45,854 nt of DNA from Pseudomonadota bacterium (GTDB taxonomy: Bacteria; Pseudomonadota; Gammaproteobacteria; Competibacterales; Competibacteraceae). Position 1 is the first letter of the stretch. Each line of letters opens with the position of its first letter. The notes beneath the pieces are model-generated. The model was not told where the DNA came from, searched no databases, and was given only the letters and a program-made list of their open reading frames with translations. The stretch lies in NCBI GenBank assembly GCA_018240295.1, contig JAFEGB010000335.1, positions 1-45,854 on the forward strand. Reading direction: 5' to 3'. Positions 32,977-41,391 of this stretch are shown in pieces. The translations under genes were made by a program, and so were the position numbers.

Positions 32977-34557
32977 ATGCGCCTCGCCATCCGCTTCGCC
33001 GACCGCGTCGGCATCGCCCACGAGATCCTCGCCGTGCTGGCCGGGCGCCGGCTCAACGTCGTCGCCGTCGAGGTCGGGCCGCCCTACCTGTACGTCGATG
33101 CGCCCGGGCTCGATGCCGGCGCGCTCGATGCGCTGGTGCAGGCGCTGATCGCCGTCGCCGGCGTCGAGACCATCACGCCGATCGACGTGCTGCCCGGCCT
33201 GCGCCGGCAGCTGCAGCTCGATGCGCTGCTCGGCGCGATGGCCGATCCGGTGTTCGGGCTCGACGAGCACGGCGCGGTGCTGCTCGCCAACCCGGCCGCC
33301 GCCGGCGTCGCCGGCCGGCCGGAAGCGGCGCTCGCCGGCGTCGGACTCGATGCGCTGTTCGGTGAACCCGGCCTGCAGGCGCAACTGCGCGACAACGGCT
33401 TCCGGCTGCCGATCCGCGAGGTCCAGCTCGAAGGCGCGGCCTTCCTCGCGCAGGTCGAACCGCTGGCCGAGGCCGACGGCCGCGTTGCCGGCGGCGTGCT
33501 GACGCTGCACGCGCCGAGCCGCATCGGCGAACGCCTGCACGCGCTGCAGAACCCCGACGAAGGCGGCTTCGAGCGCCTGCTCGGCGACTCGCCGCCGATG
33601 CGTGTGCTGAAGGCCCGGGCCGCGCGCGTCGCTGCGGTCGAGGCGCCGCTGCTGATCCTCGGCGAGACCGGCACCGGCAAGGAACTCATCGCCCACGCCT
33701 GCCACCACGCCAGCCGCCGGCGCGGCGCGCCGTTCCTGGCGCTCAACTGCGCGGCGCTGCCCGAGAGCCTCGCCGAGAGCGAGCTGTTCGGCTACGCGCC
33801 CGGCGCCTTCAGCGGCGCGCAGCGCGGCGGCAAGCCCGGCCTGCTCGAACTCGCCGATCGCGGCACGGTGTTCCTCGACGAGATCGGCGAGATGTCGCCG
33901 TACCTGCAGGCCAAGCTGCTGCGCTTCCTGAACGACGGCAGCTTCCGGCGTGTCGGCGGCAGCCGCGAGCAGCGCGTCGACGTGCGCATCGTCAGCGCCA
34001 CGCACCGCGACCTCGAACGCATGGTCGCGGAAGGGCGCTTTCGCGAGGACCTCTGGTACCGGCTGAACGTGCTCACGCTGACCGTGCCGCCGCTGCGCGA
34101 GCGTGGCGACGACATCCGCCTGCTGGCCGGGCATTTCACGGTGCGCGCCTGCGCCCAGACCGGGCGCCCGCCGTGCCGGATCGGCACGAGTGCCGCTGCG
34201 CTGCTCAGGCAGCACCTCTGGCCCGGCAACGTCCGCCAGCTCGAGAACGTCGTGTTCCGGGCCGTGACGATGAGTGATCGCAGCGTGCTCGAAGCCGCCG
34301 ACTTCGAACTCGCCGACAACGCGATCCACGCCGGCGAGGAAGGGTCGCCGTCCGCACCGGCGGCGCCGGTGGCGGCTTTTTCCGGCGATCCAGCGGGCGA
34401 TGGCTGGTTCGCCGCCGTCGAGCGCTGCGAGCGCGAACTGCTGGCCCGGCTGTGGCCGCAGTTCCCGTCGAGCCGCCGGCTCGCCGCGCATCTGGGCACC
34501 TCGCACACGATGATCGCGAAGAAGCTGCGCAAGTACCGGATCGGTCGGGAGTCCTGA
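32977..34557 (+). CDS. tyrR: TyrR/PhhR-type aromatic amino-acid regulator
   Basis: A 526-residue regulator: an ACT domain (1-70) that senses aromatic amino acids, a PAS domain (80-175), AAA+ domain (200-440) with Walker A GETGTGKE (229-236) and Walker B GTVFLDEIGE, and a C-terminal helix-turn-helix (497-522, SSRRLAAHLGTSHTMIAKKL) like TyrR. The sigma-54 contact loop GAFSGA (276-281) is nearly the canonical GAFTGA, so like PhhR of Pseudomonas it may work with sigma-54, whereas E. coli TyrR lost the loop. Downstream lie ridA and an amino-acid permease with a TyrR-like box, a likely target. ATG 32977 begins the ACT domain. Confidence 0.93.
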   Translation: MRLAIRFADRVGIAHEILAVLAGRRLNVVAVEVGPPYLYVDAPGLDAGALDALVQALIAVAGVETITPIDVLPGLRRQLQLDALLGAMADPVFGLDEHGAVLLANPAAAGVAGRPEAALAGVGLDALFGEPGLQAQLRDNGFRLPIREVQLEGAAFLAQVEPLAEADGRVAGGVLTLHAPSRIGERLHALQNPDEGGFERLLGDSPPMRVLKARAARVAAVEAPLLILGETGTGKELIAHACHHASRRRGAPFLALNCAALPESLAESELFGYAPGAFSGAQRGGKPGLLELADRGTVFLDEIGEMSPYLQAKLLRFLNDGSFRRVGGSREQRVDVRIVSATHRDLERMVAEGRFREDLWYRLNVLTLTVPPLRERGDDIRLLAGHFTVRACAQTGRPPCRIGTSAAALLRQHLWPGNVRQLENVVFRAVTMSDRSVLEAADFELADNAIHAGEEGSPSAPAAPVAAFSGDPAGDGWFAAVERCERELLARLWPQFPSSRRLAAHLGTSHTMIAKKLRKYRIGRES

Positions 34558-34601
34558 AGGCGGGCGTTCCGGACGGCCGGCCGGAAGGCCAGAAGCTTGG
34601 T

Positions 34602-34629
34602 TTGATTTATTTTTATACCATCATATTAT
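34602..34629 (+). promoter_or_regulatory. Promoter upstream of ridA
   Basis: TTGATT (34602-34607) and TATTAT (34624-34629), 16 bp apart, lie in a short AT-rich stretch straight after the tyrR stop. The start would be near 34636, giving a leader of about 300 nt before ridA that holds the boxes below. This 384-bp gap has no gene. Confidence 0.5.
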
Positions 34630-34737
34630 CTGGCATCACCCTTGCCGAAAGCGGATGGACAGCGGGCCCGGCGCATCTGTAGCCGGACGCATACGCGTAG
34701 CCAATCGCTTACAGAAGCTTCCCTGCCGATCAAGTCA

Positions 34738-34751
34738 TTGATCCGGATCAA
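34738..34751 (+). promoter_or_regulatory. Perfect FNR/ANR box upstream of ridA
   Basis: TTGATCCGGATCAA is an exact match to TTGAT-N4-ATCAA and is fully symmetric. A second partial repeat (ATCAAGT to the left, ACTTGAT to the right) surrounds it. It lies about 197 bp before ridA and downstream of the promoter at 34602, so it may repress that one or activate a second promoter near 34787; the -10 for the latter is weak. Confidence 0.6.
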
Positions 34752-34786
34752 CTTGATGCCGGTTCTGCCGGTGGCCGGCCGTCTGC

Positions 34787-34804
34787 TGTATTCGATCGTG
34801 TACG
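34787..34804 (+). promoter_or_regulatory. Weak TyrR-like box upstream of ridA
   Basis: TGTATTCGATCGTGTACG has the TyrR box outline TGTAAA-N6-TTTACA with the essential G and C 14 bases apart and four of six matches in each half. Its position between the tyrR-type gene and the amino-acid permease makes it worth noting. Confidence 0.35.
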
Positions 34805-34941
34805 GAAGGTCCGGCGCCGGATCGAGCAAAAATCCTTCAAGCTGCTGAAATACAAGCGTTTCTGATGCCTGGCATCGGGATTGCCAAGGATGGTCACGCC
34901 TCCCGTCCGGGGGCCGTCCCGATCCACGGAGCCAGAATCCC

Positions 34942-35319
34942 ATGCAGATCGTTTCCACCCCCGCCGCGCCGGCCGCGATCGGCCCCTACGCGCAGGGCGT
35001 CATCGCCGCCGGCCTGCTGTACACGTCCGGCCAGATTCCGCTCGATGCCGACGGCCGCTTCGTCGCCGGCGACATCGAGGTCCAGACCACGCAGGTGCTC
35101 GCGAACCTGCGCGCCGTGATCGAGGCCGCCGGCGCGGGCTTCGCCGACGTGATCCGCACCACCGTCTATGTCGCCGACCTCGACGACTTCCCGCGTCTGA
35201 ACGCCGTCTATGCCCGGCACTTCGGCGAGCACCGGCCGGCGCGCTCGACCGTGCAGGTCGCGCGCCTGCCGCGCGATGCGCGCGTCGAGATCGAAGCCAT
35301 CGTGCGGCTGCCGGGCTGA
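34942..35319 (+). CDS. ridA: RidA family deaminase
   Basis: A 125-residue RidA/YjgF protein, which hydrolyses reactive enamine and imine intermediates from amino-acid metabolism and works as a trimer in the cytoplasm. Signatures are IGPYAQGV, LLYTSGQIPLD, Arg101 in RSTVQVARLP (substrate carboxylate binding) and Glu117 in VEIEAIVRL. It lies upstream of an amino-acid permease, 83 bp apart, with a long leader. The context suggests a role in clean-up while an amino acid taken up by the permease is broken down. Confidence 0.94.
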   Translation: MQIVSTPAAPAAIGPYAQGVIAAGLLYTSGQIPLDADGRFVAGDIEVQTTQVLANLRAVIEAAGAGFADVIRTTVYVADLDDFPRLNAVYARHFGEHRPARSTVQVARLPRDARVEIEAIVRLPG

Positions 35320-35402
35320 TCCCCGCGCGCCGCCTTTCCGCACCCGGCACCTACAGACCGGGGCCGGTTCTTCCTGCAGGCACCACCTAGCGGAGCAACA
35401 CC

Positions 35403-36791
35403 ATGGCAGCCACCCTGCATCGTGGTCTCGAACAACGACACATCACGCTGATGTCCCTCGGCGCCGCCATCGGCGTCGGGCTGTTCCTCGGCTCGGGCGC
35501 GGCGATCAAGCTCGCCGGCCCGGCCATCCTGATCGCCTACGCGATCGGCGGCCTCGCGATGTTCTTCATCATGCGTGCGCTCGGCGAGATGGCGATCAAC
35601 CAGCCGGTCGCCGGCTCCTTCGGCCGCTACGCGCATGAATACCTCGGCCCGCTGGCCGGCTACCTGACCGGCTGGAACTACTGGTTCCTGTGGATCGTCA
35701 CGGCGATGGCCGAGATCACCGCCGTCGGCATCTACATGCAGATGTGGTTCCCCGGCTCGCCGGCCTGGCTGTGGGCGCTCGCAGCCTTCGTGTCGATGAC
35801 GGCGGTGAACCTGATCGCCGTGAAGGCGTACGGCGAGTTCGAGTTCTGGTTCGCGGCGATCAAGGTCGTCGCGATCGTCGCGATGATCCTGATCGGCGGC
35901 GGCGTGATCTTCTTCGGCCTCGGCAACGGCGGCGAGGCGGTCGGCATCTCCAACCTGTGGGCACACGGCGGCTTCCTGCCGAACGGCGTGACCGGCGTGC
36001 TGATGTCGCTGCAGATGGTGATGTTCGCGTATCTGGGCATCGAGATGATCGGCCTGACCGCCGGCGAGGTGAAGGACCCGAAGAAGGCGCTGTCGCGCGC
36101 GATCGACTCGGTGTTCTGGCGCATCCTGATCTTCTACGTCGGCGCGCTGTTCGTGGTCATGGCGCTGTATCCGTGGAACGAGATCGGTACGCAGGGCAGC
36201 CCGTTCGTGCTGACCTTCCAGAAGGTCGGCATCGGTGGTGCGGCCGGCATCATCAACTTCGTCGTGCTGACCGCCGCGCTGTCCTCGTGCAACAGCGGCA
36301 TCTACAGCACCGGGCGCATGCTGTTCAATCTGGCCGAGCAGGGTCAGGCGCTGCCGGTGTTCGGCCGGGTGTCGCGCGGCGGCGTGCCGGTCTGGGCGAT
36401 CCTCGGCTCCAGCGCGATGCTGCTGATCGGCGTGCTGCTGAACTACCTCGTGCCCGAGAAGGTGTTCGTCTGGGTCACCAGCATCTCGACCTTCGGCGCG
36501 GTGTGGACCTGGGCGATGATCCTGTGCTCGCAGCTGCGCTTCCGCACCCTCAAGGGCGCGCCGGCCGAGTACCGCATGCCGTGGTGGCCGTACAGCGCCT
36601 GGTTCAGCCTCGGCTTCCTGGCGCTGGTCGTCGGCCTGCTGGCCTGGTTCCCGGATACCCGCATCGCGCTCTACGTCGGTCCGCTCTGGCTGGTGCTGCT
36701 GGTGGTGCTGTACCACGTGCTCGGCCATCACCGCAGTGCCCCGCAGTCCGGGTCGTTGCCGGCTGCGCTGGCGGCGGATACGGCGAGCTGA
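35403..36791 (+). CDS. Amino-acid permease, ProY-like (APC superfamily)
   Basis: A 462-residue transporter with twelve hydrophobic segments. The N-terminus RGLEQRHITLMSLGAAIGVGLFLGS and the loop ITAVGIYMQMWFP, along with VMSLQMVMFAYLGIEMIGLTAGE in the middle, follow the amino-acid transporter (AAT) family and look closest to E. coli ProY; ProY substrate is itself uncertain. It imports an amino acid by proton symport at the inner membrane. Context (TyrR-type regulator, ridA) suggests an aromatic or branched amino acid, but this is inference. A terminator follows. Confidence 0.92.
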   Translation: MAATLHRGLEQRHITLMSLGAAIGVGLFLGSGAAIKLAGPAILIAYAIGGLAMFFIMRALGEMAINQPVAGSFGRYAHEYLGPLAGYLTGWNYWFLWIVTAMAEITAVGIYMQMWFPGSPAWLWALAAFVSMTAVNLIAVKAYGEFEFWFAAIKVVAIVAMILIGGGVIFFGLGNGGEAVGISNLWAHGGFLPNGVTGVLMSLQMVMFAYLGIEMIGLTAGEVKDPKKALSRAIDSVFWRILIFYVGALFVVMALYPWNEIGTQGSPFVLTFQKVGIGGAAGIINFVVLTAALSSCNSGIYSTGRMLFNLAEQGQALPVFGRVSRGGVPVWAILGSSAMLLIGVLLNYLVPEKVFVWVTSISTFGAVWTWAMILCSQLRFRTLKGAPAEYRMPWWPYSAWFSLGFLALVVGLLAWFPDTRIALYVGPLWLVLLVVLYHVLGHHRSAPQSGSLPAALAADTAS

Positions 36792-36813
36792 TCGCACGGC
36801 AGCGCAGGCTGGT

Positions 36814-36845
36814 GGCGGGGCGGCGCAAGGCCGCCCCGCCGTCTT
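36814..36845 (+). terminator. Terminator after the amino-acid permease
   Basis: Perfect 11-bp arms (GGCGGGGCGGC, 36814-36824, and its complement 36830-36840) with loop GCAAG, followed by a short GTCTTTG. It ends the ridA-permease transcript. Confidence 0.75.
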
Positions 36846-37048
36846 TGCTGCAAGCCCGCGATGTCTGCAGAAGGCCGGCTGCCGGCGTACGGGCGCCGCC
36901 ACCGCGGCAGGCCGGCACGAAGCCGGACGCAGCTCCGGGCCGCTTCGCCACCCCGATCGCCGTTCTCCGGCCATGCGCCGCGCCCATCGCCAGCCTTCGC
37001 ACGGCGGGCGGATGATGCCGGCCCCTGCGCACCCCGCCCTTCGCCGTC

Positions 37049-37954
37049 ATGACCGATTCCACGCTCGCCCTTCCCGCAGCCGCGCCGCTGCGCCTCGCCC
37101 CGGCCATCGTGCTGTCGCTCGCCGCCGTCTACGTGATCTGGGGCTCGACCTATCTGGCGATGCGCCTGGTGCTCGTCGACATCCCGCCGTTCCTGCAGAT
37201 CGGCAGCCGCGGCATGCTCGCCGCGGTCCTGCTGTTCGCGTGGCTGCGCTGGCGCGGCGTGCCGTGGCCGGACCGGCGCGGCTGGCGCGATGCCGGCATC
37301 GTCGGCGTGCTGCTGCTCGGCGGCGGCACCGGCGGCGTCGCGGTCGCGCAGCAGTGGGTCGGCTCCGGACTCGCCGCGGTCGTGGTCGCGACCGTGCCGC
37401 TGTGGGCGGCCCTGATCAACGGCTGCTGGGGGCAGTGGCCGCGGCGCGCCGAATGGATCGGCATCGGCATCGGCTTCCTCGGCGTGGCGCTGCTCGCGCT
37501 CGAAAAGGACTTCCGCGCCGAACCGCGCGGGGCGTTCGTGCTGCTGGCGGCCTCCGCCCTGTGGGCCTACGGCTCGATGCTGTCACGTCGCCTGAGGCTG
37601 CCGCCCGGTGCGAGCGGCTTTGCGGCCGAGATGCTGGTCGGCGGCGGCGTGCTCGTGCTCGCCGGCCTCGTGACCGGCGAGCGCATCGGCTGGCCGCTGC
37701 ATCCGGCGACGCCGTGGCTCTGGGGCTATCTGGTCGTGTTCGGCTCGATCGTCGGCTTCAGCGCCTACATGTACCTGGTCAGCCGCGTGCGTCCGGCGCT
37801 CGCGACCAGCTACGCCTACGTGAACCCGGTGATCGCGGTGCTGCTCGGCGTCAGCTTCGGCGGCGAATCGATCAGCGCCGGCGGTTACGTGGCGATGGCG
37901 CTGGTGCTGGCCGCGGTCGTGCTGATCACGCGGACCGGCGAGCGGCAGGCATGA
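37049..37954 (+). CDS. EamA/DMT family transporter (YedA-like)
   Basis: A 301-residue inner-membrane protein with ten predicted helices in two EamA repeats. The entry motif VYVIWGSTYLAMRL, the sequence ALWAYGSMLSRRL at the start of the second half, and ATSYAYVNPVIAVLLG near the end are typical of the YedA group of drug/metabolite exporters. The substrate cannot be told from the sequence; members export amino acids or metabolites. It stands alone after a terminator, 55 bp before the end of a convergent flavoprotein gene. Confidence 0.9.
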   Translation: MTDSTLALPAAAPLRLAPAIVLSLAAVYVIWGSTYLAMRLVLVDIPPFLQIGSRGMLAAVLLFAWLRWRGVPWPDRRGWRDAGIVGVLLLGGGTGGVAVAQQWVGSGLAAVVVATVPLWAALINGCWGQWPRRAEWIGIGIGFLGVALLALEKDFRAEPRGAFVLLAASALWAYGSMLSRRLRLPPGASGFAAEMLVGGGVLVLAGLVTGERIGWPLHPATPWLWGYLVVFGSIVGFSAYMYLVSRVRPALATSYAYVNPVIAVLLGVSFGGESISAGGYVAMALVLAAVVLITRTGERQA

Positions 37955-38009
37955 ATGCCGCGGCCGGGATGGGGCGGGGCGGCCGGAGGCTTCGCAAGCC
38001 GCCGCGCCT

Positions 38010-39416
38010 TCAGCGCCGTGCGTCCTGCGGCTCGGTCTCGACGATCTTGCCCGGATTCATCAGCCCGTAGGGATCGAGCGCGTGCTTGATCGCGCGCATC
38101 ACGTCGAGCGCCTCGCCGTGTTCCTCGGCGAGGTAGCCCATCTTGCCGAAGCCGACGCCGTGCTCGCCGGTGCAGGTGCCGCCCATGGCCAGCGCGCGCA
38201 GCACCAGGCGGTGTGACAGCGCGTGCGCGGCCTCGCGCTCGGCGGCGCTGTCGGGGTCGGTCAGCACCAGCAGGTGGAAGTTGCCGTCGCCGACGTGGCC
38301 GAGCAGCGGCACCGGCATCGGCATGCCGGCGACATCGGCGGCCGTGGCCTCGATGCATTCGGCCAGCCGCGAGATCGGCACGCAGACATCGGTGGTCAGC
38401 GAGCGCGAACCGGGCCGAAGCTGCAGGCAGGCGAAGTAGGCATCGTGGCGCGCCGCCCAGAGCTGCGTGCGTTCTTCCTGACGCGTGGCCCAGCGGAAGT
38501 CGGTGCCGCCGTGCTCGTGCGCCAGCGCCTGCACGGTTTCGGCCTGTTCGGCGACGCCGGCTTCGGTGCCGTGGAACTCGAAGAACAGCGTCGGCACCTC
38601 GGGCCAGTTCGTCTTCGAATGGGCGTTGATCGCGCGCATCGACAGCGCATCGAGCAGCTCGGCGCGCGCCACCGGCACGCCGGTCTGGATGGTCTGGATC
38701 ACCGTGCGCGCCGCCGAGGCCACGTCCGGGAAGCCGCAGACCGCAGCCGAGATCGCCTCCAGATGCGGGTGCAGGCGCACGGTGATCTCGGTGACGATGC
38801 CGAGCGTGCCTTCGGAACCGACGAACAGCCGCGTCAGGTCGTAGCCGGCCGCCGACTTGCGCGCGCGCGTGCCGGTGTGGATCACGCGCCCGTCGGCGAG
38901 CACGACGGTCAGCGCCAGCACCGCCTCGCGCATCGAGCCGTAGCGCACGGCGTTGGTGCCGGAGGCGCGCGTCGCGGTCATGCCGCCGAGGGTCGCATCG
39001 GCACCCGGATCGATCGGGAAGAACAGCCCGGAATCGTGCAGCCAGGCGTTGAGCTGCTTGCGCGTGACGCCGGCCTGCACGGTGGCGTCGAGATCCTCGA
39101 CGTGCAGCGCCAGGATGCGGTTCATGTGCGACAGGTCGATGCTGACGCCGCCGTGCAGCGGGATCACGTGGCCTTCGAGCGAGCTGCCGACGCCGAACGG
39201 GATCATCGGCACGCGGAAGGCATGGCAGAGCCGCGCGATGGTCGAGACTTCCTCGGTGGTTTCGGGCCAGACCACGGCATCGGGCAGCGCCGCCGGATGG
39301 CTCGATTCATCGCGGCCGTGATGCTCGCGCACCGCCAGCCCGGTCGAGAGGCGATCGCCGAGCAGCGCACGCAGTTCATCGAGCAGATCGGGTGGCAGGG
39401 CGTTGGCGTTGTACAT
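38010..39416 (-). CDS. FAD-linked D-lactate dehydrogenase-like oxidoreductase
   Basis: A 468-residue flavoprotein of the GlcD/D-lactate dehydrogenase (cytochrome) group. The N-terminal FAD domain contains IPFGVGSSLEGHV and RYGSMREAVLAL, and the C-terminal domain has GHVGDGNFH and GEHGVGFGKMGYL, the metal and substrate motifs of the VAO family. It oxidises a 2-hydroxy acid, most likely D-lactate, to the keto acid and passes electrons to the respiratory chain. It is one gene, without the GlcE and GlcF subunits, which favours the single-subunit type. It is divergent from terC. Confidence 0.9.
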   Translation of the reverse strand: MYNANALPPDLLDELRALLGDRLSTGLAVREHHGRDESSHPAALPDAVVWPETTEEVSTIARLCHAFRVPMIPFGVGSSLEGHVIPLHGGVSIDLSHMNRILALHVEDLDATVQAGVTRKQLNAWLHDSGLFFPIDPGADATLGGMTATRASGTNAVRYGSMREAVLALTVVLADGRVIHTGTRARKSAAGYDLTRLFVGSEGTLGIVTEITVRLHPHLEAISAAVCGFPDVASAARTVIQTIQTGVPVARAELLDALSMRAINAHSKTNWPEVPTLFFEFHGTEAGVAEQAETVQALAHEHGGTDFRWATRQEERTQLWAARHDAYFACLQLRPGSRSLTTDVCVPISRLAECIEATAADVAGMPMPVPLLGHVGDGNFHLLVLTDPDSAAEREAAHALSHRLVLRALAMGGTCTGEHGVGFGKMGYLAEEHGEALDVMRAIKHALDPYGLMNPGKIVETEPQDARR

Positions 39417-39595
39417 GGCGGCAGGCTCGGGGCGCGCGGATCGGGCGACCGGCTAGTCTACGCGGCCCTGAAACCGCCGGGCAGGGTCGCACGTATCGGT
39501 GACCGGCATCGGGCGTCTGAATCTGCTGAAGCCCGGGACGCCTGCCCTCAACGCTCGCGGCACGGTCGTGCCGGGGCATCTGGTGCGTCCGGCGT

Positions 39596-39624
39596 TTGTT
39601 CCGGACCGCCCGCGCGTTCACAAT
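39596..39624 (+). promoter_or_regulatory. Weak promoter upstream of the terC operon
   Basis: TTGTTC (39596-39601) and CACAAT (39619-39624) are 17 bp apart in the 310-bp gap between the flavoprotein gene and terC. A perfect short hairpin GGCACG-GT-CGTGCC lies at 39559-39572. I looked for a manganese riboswitch, common ahead of terC genes, and did not see one. Confidence 0.3.
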
Positions 39625-39726
39625 CGCGCGCTTTACAGCTCAGGCACCGTGCGCCGGTGCTGCCGGAGCCGTACCGAATGTCATCCATCCATATGCTTGA
39701 CGCCACGCGCGTCGGGGAGACGCGCC

Positions 39727-40461
39727 ATGCCTGAACTCGAAGGCATCGGCGGCTGGCTGTTCGCCGTGCTGCAGATCATCGCCATCGACATCCTGCTCGG
39801 CGGCGACAACGCCGTGGTCATCGCGCTCGCCTGCCGGCGCCTGCCCGAGGACAAGCGCCGGCTCGGCGTGCGCTGGGGCGTGGCCGGCGCCATCGTGCTG
39901 CGCATCGTCATGATCGCGTTCGCGCTGCAGCTGCTGCTGGTGCCGGGCCTGAAGCTGATCGGGGCGGCGCTGCTGCTGTGGATCGGCATCAAGCTGCTGC
40001 AGCCCGAGGCCGACGACGGTCACGACGGCATCGAGGGCGGCACGACGCTGCTTGCGGCGGTGCGCACCGTCATCGTCGCCGATGCGGTCATGAGCATCGA
40101 CAACGTCGTCGCCGTCGCCGCTGCGGCGCGCGGCGAGCTGGCGCTGGTGGTGTTCGGCATCCTCGTCAGCGTGCCGATCATCGTCTGGGGCAGCCACTTC
40201 GTGCTGCGGCTGATGGACCGCTTCCCGGTCATCATCGTGATCGGCGGGGCGCTGCTCGGCTGGATCGCCGGCGGGCTGGCGGTCCACGATCCGCTGCTCG
40301 AACGCCTCGGGTTCGACGCGCCGGACTGGGCACACTGGCCGGCCAGCCTCGTCGGGGCGCTCGCCGTCGTGCTGATCGGCCGCCAGCTCGCGGCGCGCGC
40401 CGGACGCGCCGCGCCGGCTCCGCTCGAAGACCTGCTGTCCGAAGCGCGCCGCGACGAATGA
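39727..40461 (+). CDS. TerC family membrane protein (YjbE-like)
   Basis: A 244-residue inner-membrane protein with seven or so helices. The two family signatures with membrane aspartates are present: IDILLGGDNAVVIALA (residues about 19-34) and VADAVMSIDNVVAVAA. TerC relatives are linked to tellurite resistance and to manganese export during protein secretion. I chose ATG 39727, where the first signature helix is complete. It leads a tight group with usp, soxY and soxZ (gaps 44, 2 and 5 bp), an unusual set. Confidence 0.92.
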   Translation: MPELEGIGGWLFAVLQIIAIDILLGGDNAVVIALACRRLPEDKRRLGVRWGVAGAIVLRIVMIAFALQLLLVPGLKLIGAALLLWIGIKLLQPEADDGHDGIEGGTTLLAAVRTVIVADAVMSIDNVVAVAAAARGELALVVFGILVSVPIIVWGSHFVLRLMDRFPVIIVIGGALLGWIAGGLAVHDPLLERLGFDAPDWAHWPASLVGALAVVLIGRQLAARAGRAAPAPLEDLLSEARRDE

Positions 40462-40505
40462 CGCCCGCCGCACCCGATCGCCTGCTGCCCCCGGGAGTTG
40501 CCGAC

Positions 40506-40934
40506 ATGAGCGTTTCGAAGATCCTGGTGCCGGTGGACGGCACGCCCGAAAGCGCCGATGCGGTCGCGCACGCGCTTGCGATCGTCGCGGAGCGCGGCGG
40601 CGAGCTGCATCTGCTGCACGTGCGCCTGCCGGTCGAGTCCTGCCACGCGAAGCTGCTCGTCGACGGCCGCACCCTGCATGACTGGCACCGCGAGGAGGGC
40701 GAGCAGGCGCTGGCGCCGTCGCTCGCGCAGTGCCGGGCGGCCGGCGTCGAGCCGCTCTGCCACGTCATCGTCGGTCACCTCGCCGAGACCATCGTGCGCT
40801 TCGCGCACGAACAGCACTTCGGCCTCGTCGTGATGCGCCGCCATCCGCAGGCGGCGCTGACGCACCTGCTGCTCGGCTCGGTCTGCGAGGACGTGCAGGC
40901 GCAGTGCCGCATCCCGGTCACCGTGCTCGACTGA
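40506..40934 (+). CDS. Universal stress protein family
   Basis: A 142-residue UspA-fold protein. The N-terminus KILVPVDGTPESADAVAHAL is typical. The ATP-binding motif G-x-x-G-x9-G-S is changed: where GxxG is expected the sequence reads VMRRHPQAAL, although LLLGSVCEDV remains, so ATP binding is probably lost and the protein may instead act through protein contacts. It sits between terC and soxY with a gap of 2 bp to the latter. Confidence 0.9.
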   Translation: MSVSKILVPVDGTPESADAVAHALAIVAERGGELHLLHVRLPVESCHAKLLVDGRTLHDWHREEGEQALAPSLAQCRAAGVEPLCHVIVGHLAETIVRFAHEQHFGLVVMRRHPQAALTHLLLGSVCEDVQAQCRIPVTVLD

Positions 40935-40936
40935 AC

Positions 40937-41386
40937 ATGGCGAGCCGCCGGCGCCTGCTCGCATGGCTCGCCGCGCTGCCGGCCGCATGGCTGGCCGCGC
41001 GTGCCGCGGCCCGGGAGGGCCGGCCGCTGACGGCCTTTGCGGCGACGAGCCTCGAGGATGCGCTGCGCGCGCAGTACGGCGATCGCCCGCGCCTGCGCGA
41101 TGCCGCCCTGAGGATCGAAGCCCCGCAGAGCGCCGACAACGCCGCGCAGGTGCCGCTGCGCATCGATGCGCGCAGCCGCCCGGTCCTCGCGCTGACGCTG
41201 TTCGCCGAGCACAACCCGGTGCCGCTGCTCGGGCGCTGGCGCTTCGGCGAGGGCGTCGAAGCCTGGCTGGCGCTGCGCATCAAGCTCGCCGCCAGCGGCC
41301 GGGTCTGCGCGGTCGCCGAGCTGGCCGACGGTGCGCTGCTGTACGCCGAAACCCGCGTCGAGGTCGGCACCGGCGCCTGCGGCTGA
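40937..41386 (+). CDS. soxY: SoxY-like sulfur carrier protein
   Basis: A 149-residue exported protein. A twin-arginine-type signal (MASRRRLLAWLAALPAAW) fits SoxY, which is exported by Tat. The family segment IEAPQSADNAAQVPLRID is clear. In SoxY, sulfur is carried on a Cys in a flexible C-terminal GGCGG arm; here the protein ends VGTGACG, with Cys148 kept but the arm shorter. It therefore can hold a sulfur intermediate as a thioester-like conjugate. Only soxZ accompanies it; soxXA, soxB and soxCD are missing here. Confidence 0.88.
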   Translation: MASRRRLLAWLAALPAAWLAARAAAREGRPLTAFAATSLEDALRAQYGDRPRLRDAALRIEAPQSADNAAQVPLRIDARSRPVLALTLFAEHNPVPLLGRWRFGEGVEAWLALRIKLAASGRVCAVAELADGALLYAETRVEVGTGACG

Positions 41387-41391
41387 CGACG

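Noticed and set aside
39417-39726. Manganese riboswitch ahead of terC
   Set aside because: No GGGGAGTAG-like core or the other conserved loops of the yybP-ykoY type were seen.
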